The notes beneath the pieces were generated by a model, which saw nothing but the letters and a program-made list of their open reading frames with translations, did not search any database and was not told the origin of the DNA. A stretch of DNA of 64,000 bases from Catellatospora paridis (GTDB lineage Bacteria; Actinomycetota; Actinomycetes; Mycobacteriales; Micromonosporaceae). Shown piece by piece: positions 61,171 through 64,000 of the stretch (position 1 is its first letter; each line of letters opens with the position of its first letter). The stretch lies in assembly GCF_009720365.1 (NCBI RefSeq), contig NZ_ML769317.1, forward strand, positions 198,313 through 262,312. Direction: 5' to 3'. The position numbers were made by a program, and so were the translations under genes.

Positions 61171-61581
61171 CTACTTCTGCTGCCGCTGTACGCGCAACGC
61201 GAGCAGGGTGGCGAGCGCCCCCGCCCCTTCCCAGGCCGCCACCGCGAAGAAGCCGGCGGGGGCGGTGTCGGTCAGCACGAGCGCGGTGAACACGCAGAAC
61301 GTCACCAGCCGGAAGACGACGGTGAAGGCGAAGAAGGCGGTCCAGTCCTTGGCCGCGGCGAGCAGGTAGTACACGCCCATGTTGAAGGACGCCATCGCGG
61401 AGGTCCGGACGAACACGAGCGTGTAGTCGTCGGCGGCGCGCACGGCGGTGCCGTCCGGCGCGAATCCCATCGAGGCCAGCAGCGCGTCGGGGCTGATCAG
61501 GCCAACGGCGCCGAGCACCAGTGCCGCGAGTCCGAAGACGGCGATCGTCCATCCGGCTGGTGACAGGCGGGGCATGGTCAT
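61171..61581 (-). CDS. Small integral membrane protein, four helices
   Basis: The 136-residue product has an ATG preceded by GGAGGAAAG. It has four predicted membrane segments: about 8-30 (GWTIAVFGLAALVLGAVGL), 55-75 (VFVRTSAMASFNMGVYYLLAA), 80-103 (WTAFFAFTVVFRLVTFCVFTALVL) and 108-128 (AGFFAVAAWEGAGALATLLAL). Short conserved-looking SPDALLASMGFAPDG follows helix 1. I do not recognise a named family. It is convergent with the surface-protein pseudogene and divergent from the hydrolase at 61719. Confidence 0.7.
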   Translation of the reverse strand: MTMPRLSPAGWTIAVFGLAALVLGAVGLISPDALLASMGFAPDGTAVRAADDYTLVFVRTSAMASFNMGVYYLLAAAKDWTAFFAFTVVFRLVTFCVFTALVLTDTAPAGFFAVAAWEGAGALATLLALRVQRQQK

Positions 61582-61718
61582 GGTGCTTTCCTCCGGGGGC
61601 TTGGGCGTCGGCGCACAGTCTGGCGATCGTCGGATGCCCGGTCAATGCCTTCACCGCAGGCGTCCGCCTGCAGCGGTATGCTCGGACCGACCATCGTGAT
61701 CATGAATGGAGGCGGCCG

Positions 61719-62528
61719 GTGACCGGATACCCGCCACCCGAGCCGCGGCCCACCGTCACCTACGCCGACTGCACCGTCGCCGTGGTGCCGGGCTTCCGGC
61801 CGCTGCACCTCGACCTGCACCTGCCCGCCGGCGACGGGCCGTTCCCGGTGCTGCTGTGGGTGCACGGCGGCGGCTGGATGGAGGGCAGCCGGGTAGGCCT
61901 GCCGCCGCCGGTCGCGCCGCACCGGTTCCACCAGCGTTTCCTCGATCGTGGCTGGGCGGTCGCCGACGTCGACTACCGGCTGGCGCTGGAAGCGCCGTAC
62001 CCGGCCCAGCTGGTCGACGTCCAGTCGGCCGTGCGCTGGTTGCGGCTCCACGCCGACCAGCTGAAGCTCGACCCGGCCCGGTTCGCCGCGCTGGGCGAGT
62101 CGGCGGGCGGCCACCTGGCCGCGATGGCCGGGCTGACCGGCACCGGCGAGACCGCGATCCAGGCCGTCGTCAACTGGTACGGCGCGGTCGACTTCTTCGC
62201 GTTCGACGACCTGGACGACCCGTCCAATTCCCGGGCGCTGCTGTTCGGGGGCGCGGTCAACGGTCGGCGTGAGTTCGTCGCCTTCGGTAACGCACTCAGC
62301 CGGGTGCATGCCGGGGCGCCGCCGTTCTTCACGGTGCACGGCGCTGACGACCAGGTCGTCTCGCCAGACCAGGGACAGGCCCTCACCGAGGCGCTGCGCG
62401 CGGTCGGCGTGCGGGCAGACCTGCTGCTCGTGCCCGGAGCCGATCACTGCTTCGAGGGCTACGACGACATCGGCGGGCTGATCGAGCGGGGCATCGACTT
62501 CCTGGACGAGGTGCTGCCGGGCAAGTGA
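61719..62528 (+). CDS. Alpha/beta hydrolase, HSL/BD-FAE-like
   Basis: The 269-residue protein starts at a GTG six bases after GGAGG. It carries the oxyanion motif HGGGW, the nucleophile elbow GESAGG (Ser in LGESAGGHLA), the acid in HGADDQV and a catalytic His in GADHCFEGY. This is the arrangement of hormone-sensitive-lipase-like and carbohydrate-ester-deacetylating (BD-FAE) enzymes. No signal peptide, so cytoplasmic. It could deacylate short-chain esters or acetylated sugars; with a pectate lyase nearby, oligosaccharide esters are possible substrates, but this is speculation. Confidence 0.88.
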   Translation: MTGYPPPEPRPTVTYADCTVAVVPGFRPLHLDLHLPAGDGPFPVLLWVHGGGWMEGSRVGLPPPVAPHRFHQRFLDRGWAVADVDYRLALEAPYPAQLVDVQSAVRWLRLHADQLKLDPARFAALGESAGGHLAAMAGLTGTGETAIQAVVNWYGAVDFFAFDDLDDPSNSRALLFGGAVNGRREFVAFGNALSRVHAGAPPFFTVHGADDQVVSPDQGQALTEALRAVGVRADLLLVPGADHCFEGYDDIGGLIERGIDFLDEVLPGK

Positions 62529-62588
62529 CGCCGAGCGCTCCGCCCGGGTCTCGGCGTCCGGCCGTGTGATCGATTCGGACTTGCCGCG

Positions 62589-63242
62589 GTGAAGCTCGTT
62601 GCCGATGCTGGTCTGGTGCAGCCGATTCCTGAGCGTCGTGATTGGACCACGCCTGTCGTGGTGAGCGTGGTGGTGCTCGGGATGGTCCTGGTGCTCTGCC
62701 TGGCCGGCGGCGTTGCCGCGTACTTCGCCCTGCGCGGCGAGCCGGCCTCGACGCCGAGCCCGTCGCCGGTAGCCGCCGCGTCTCCGTCGCCGTCTCCGCT
62801 GCCGCGGCCCAGCCTGGCTCCGGCCGCCTGCCTGATCGGCAGCTGGCGCGAGACCTCGTACACGGCCAACTGGGAGATGTACGGCAACAAGATCCAGTTC
62901 ACGGGCGCGGGCACGCTGATGCAGATCAACGCCGACGGCACGATGGCCACCGTCGACAAGGTGACCCGGCGCGGCGCGGGCTACGGCGACCGGTACGAGA
63001 TGATTCACAACGGCACGACCAAGCTCAACTACGTGGCCGACGACAAGACGATCAACTACAGCAGCCCGCGTTCGACCGGCACGACCACGTTGAAGGTGAA
63101 CGGGCGCCAGCGCGCGTCCGAGCCGCTCAAGGCCACGATCACCCCCGAGACGTACAGCTGCAAGGGCGACCAGCTGCGGCTGTTCGGCGAGGTCTACTCC
63201 AGTGAATGGGAGCGCATCCTGCCGCCGGGTCGGCCCGTGTAG
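62589..63242 (+). CDS. Single-pass membrane protein with extracytoplasmic domain
   Basis: The 217-residue protein has a short cytoplasmic N-terminus, one membrane helix (about 23-48, PVVVSVVVLGMVLVLCLAGGVAAYFAL), a Pro/Ser/Ala-rich stalk (about 52-78) and an extracytoplasmic domain of about 135 residues beginning LIGSWRETSYTANW, with many strands and two cysteines (ACLIGSW and YSCKGDQL) that may pair. The domain recalls small lipocalin-like Gly-x-Trp calycin folds, but I cannot assign it. It lies 60 bp after the hydrolase gene and may be co-transcribed with it. Confidence 0.65.
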   Translation: MKLVADAGLVQPIPERRDWTTPVVVSVVVLGMVLVLCLAGGVAAYFALRGEPASTPSPSPVAAASPSPSPLPRPSLAPAACLIGSWRETSYTANWEMYGNKIQFTGAGTLMQINADGTMATVDKVTRRGAGYGDRYEMIHNGTTKLNYVADDKTINYSSPRSTGTTTLKVNGRQRASEPLKATITPETYSCKGDQLRLFGEVYSSEWERILPPGRPV

Positions 63243-63258
63243 GGCGTGGGCAGACCAG

Positions 63259-63903
63259 TCAGCCGATGCCCAGGACGGGCAGGCACTGCTCGACGCCGGT
63301 CAGCTCGATGTCGTCTCGGCGGACCCGTTCCCACGCGTCGCGGGTGAGCCGCCACTGCTGGATCCGCGCGGGCTCGCCCCGGCGGGTGTCCCAGTCCGTG
63401 CCGTTCGGTTCGTAGCCCAGGCCACGGGAGATACGGTTGGAGGCTTCGTTGTCGACGAAGGCGTCGCTGCCGGCTTCGCGTGCGCCCAGCCCGGCGAAGG
63501 CCAGCTGCAGGATCGCCGCCCGCATCTCCTTGCCGAGGCCCTGCCCGCGGCTGCCGGGGGCCAGCCACGAGAAGCTGGACACCGTGCCGAACCGCGTGAA
63601 GTTCTTGCCGATGAGGTCCTGCATACCGACCGGTTCGCCGTCGACGAGAACGACGAAGTACAGCCGCCACGCATCCGGGCTCACCCGGGCGCGGCCGGCC
63701 CAGATGCCGCGCAGCCAGCGCCATTCGCGTTCGGGGTTGTCGGCGTAGAACGAGATCGGGTCGTCGAACGGCCACGGCTCGGCGTCGGCGACTCCGGCCC
63801 GCACGATCGGCACGAGACGTTCCAGCAGTTCGTCGGAGGCACCGGCCAGCGTCAGGCGCGGCGTGCGGACTTCGACGTTCAGCGGGGGATAGGTGTGGGC
63901 CAC
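63259..63903 (-). CDS. GNAT N-acetyltransferase (RimJ/RimL-like)
   Basis: The 214-residue protein begins with the RimJ/RimL-type VRTPRLTLAGASDELL. It carries the acetyl-CoA loop as SRGQGLGKEMRAAIL (R/QxxGxG/A) and ends with the usual DAFVDNEASNRISRGLGYEPNG, where the acyl acceptor side lies. The length is typical. It probably acetylates an amino group of a small molecule or protein N-terminus; the substrate is unknown. It is convergent with the membrane protein gene at 62589 (16-bp gap). The last 97 bp of the window beyond it show no further gene. Confidence 0.85.
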   Translation of the reverse strand: MAHTYPPLNVEVRTPRLTLAGASDELLERLVPIVRAGVADAEPWPFDDPISFYADNPEREWRWLRGIWAGRARVSPDAWRLYFVVLVDGEPVGMQDLIGKNFTRFGTVSSFSWLAPGSRGQGLGKEMRAAILQLAFAGLGAREAGSDAFVDNEASNRISRGLGYEPNGTDWDTRRGEPARIQQWRLTRDAWERVRRDDIELTGVEQCLPVLGIG

Positions 63904-64000
63904 GCCCGGACCGTAGCCAGCCCGGGCGGTTGCCGCACCCGTTTTCCCGGTGGCGGCCGGTAAGTCATCGGAGCCGGAGCCGTGGGGGCGGGCCGGTGTC

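Noticed and set aside
1-64000. tRNA, rRNA, CRISPR, insertion sequence or prophage signals
   Set aside because: No cloverleaf-like sequence, spacer array, transposase motif or flanking direct/inverted repeats were found by eye.

Overview
The window is very GC-rich, uses GTG starts freely, and is full of AfsR/SARP-type regulators, secreted subtilases and short ATGA/GTGA gene overlaps. This points to a chromosomal segment of a filamentous actinomycete. The mix of genes would fit a Micromonosporaceae-like organism, but that placement is an inference. I see no rRNA, tRNA, CRISPR array, insertion sequence or phage genes.

Layout. (1) 1-5594: one tightly overlapping operon for an unidentified small molecule. 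It holds the end of a KAS III-like enzyme, an AurF-like diiron oxygenase, a stand-alone carrier protein, a class II aminoacyl-tRNA-synthetase-like amino acid:carrier-protein ligase, a thioester-reductase-like SDR, a BtaA-like (DUF3419) 3-amino-3-carboxypropyl transferase and a double GNAT protein. (2) 5698-8887: two methyltransferases and a metallo-beta-lactamase-fold hydrolase. (3) 9106-13700: an AfsR-like SARP-NB-ARC-TPR regulator, two small secreted proteins preceded by matching 11-bp-spaced direct repeats, and a membrane protein. (4) 13968-17945: a large secreted subtilase and a potassium channel. (5) 18096-28785: a catabolic island with TetR, MFS transporter, acyl-CoA ligase, aldehyde dehydrogenase, GMC oxidase, alkylsulfatase and a TrmB/LuxR-like regulator. 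Read together the enzymes give alkyl sulfate -> alcohol -> aldehyde -> acid -> acyl-CoA, and two promoters share a TAACG-type operator. (6) 28874-33037: a 1387-residue subtilase with C-terminal HAF-type repeats. (7) 33197-54359: a region rich in regulators. It has two XRE-NB-ARC proteins, three SARP-NB-ARC proteins showing stepwise loss of C-terminal domains, an ECF sigma factor, a third subtilase, a universal stress protein, a flavoprotein and two alpha/beta hydrolases. (8) 54525-64000: assorted genes. They include an acyltransferase/cyclase-like fusion, a TOPRIM protein, a DUF1295 membrane enzyme, a PL9-like secreted pectate lyase, a frameshifted surface protein, hydrolases and a GNAT enzyme.

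The strongest new signals are two. The first is the amino-acid-on-carrier-protein operon at the left edge. The second is a three-promoter regulon at 37097-37141, 41114-41158 and 42164-42204. In all three, CACT-like repeats recur at exactly 11 bp and the last repeat begins exactly 13 bp before a TAnnnT -10 box, which is the geometry of SARP-activated promoters.
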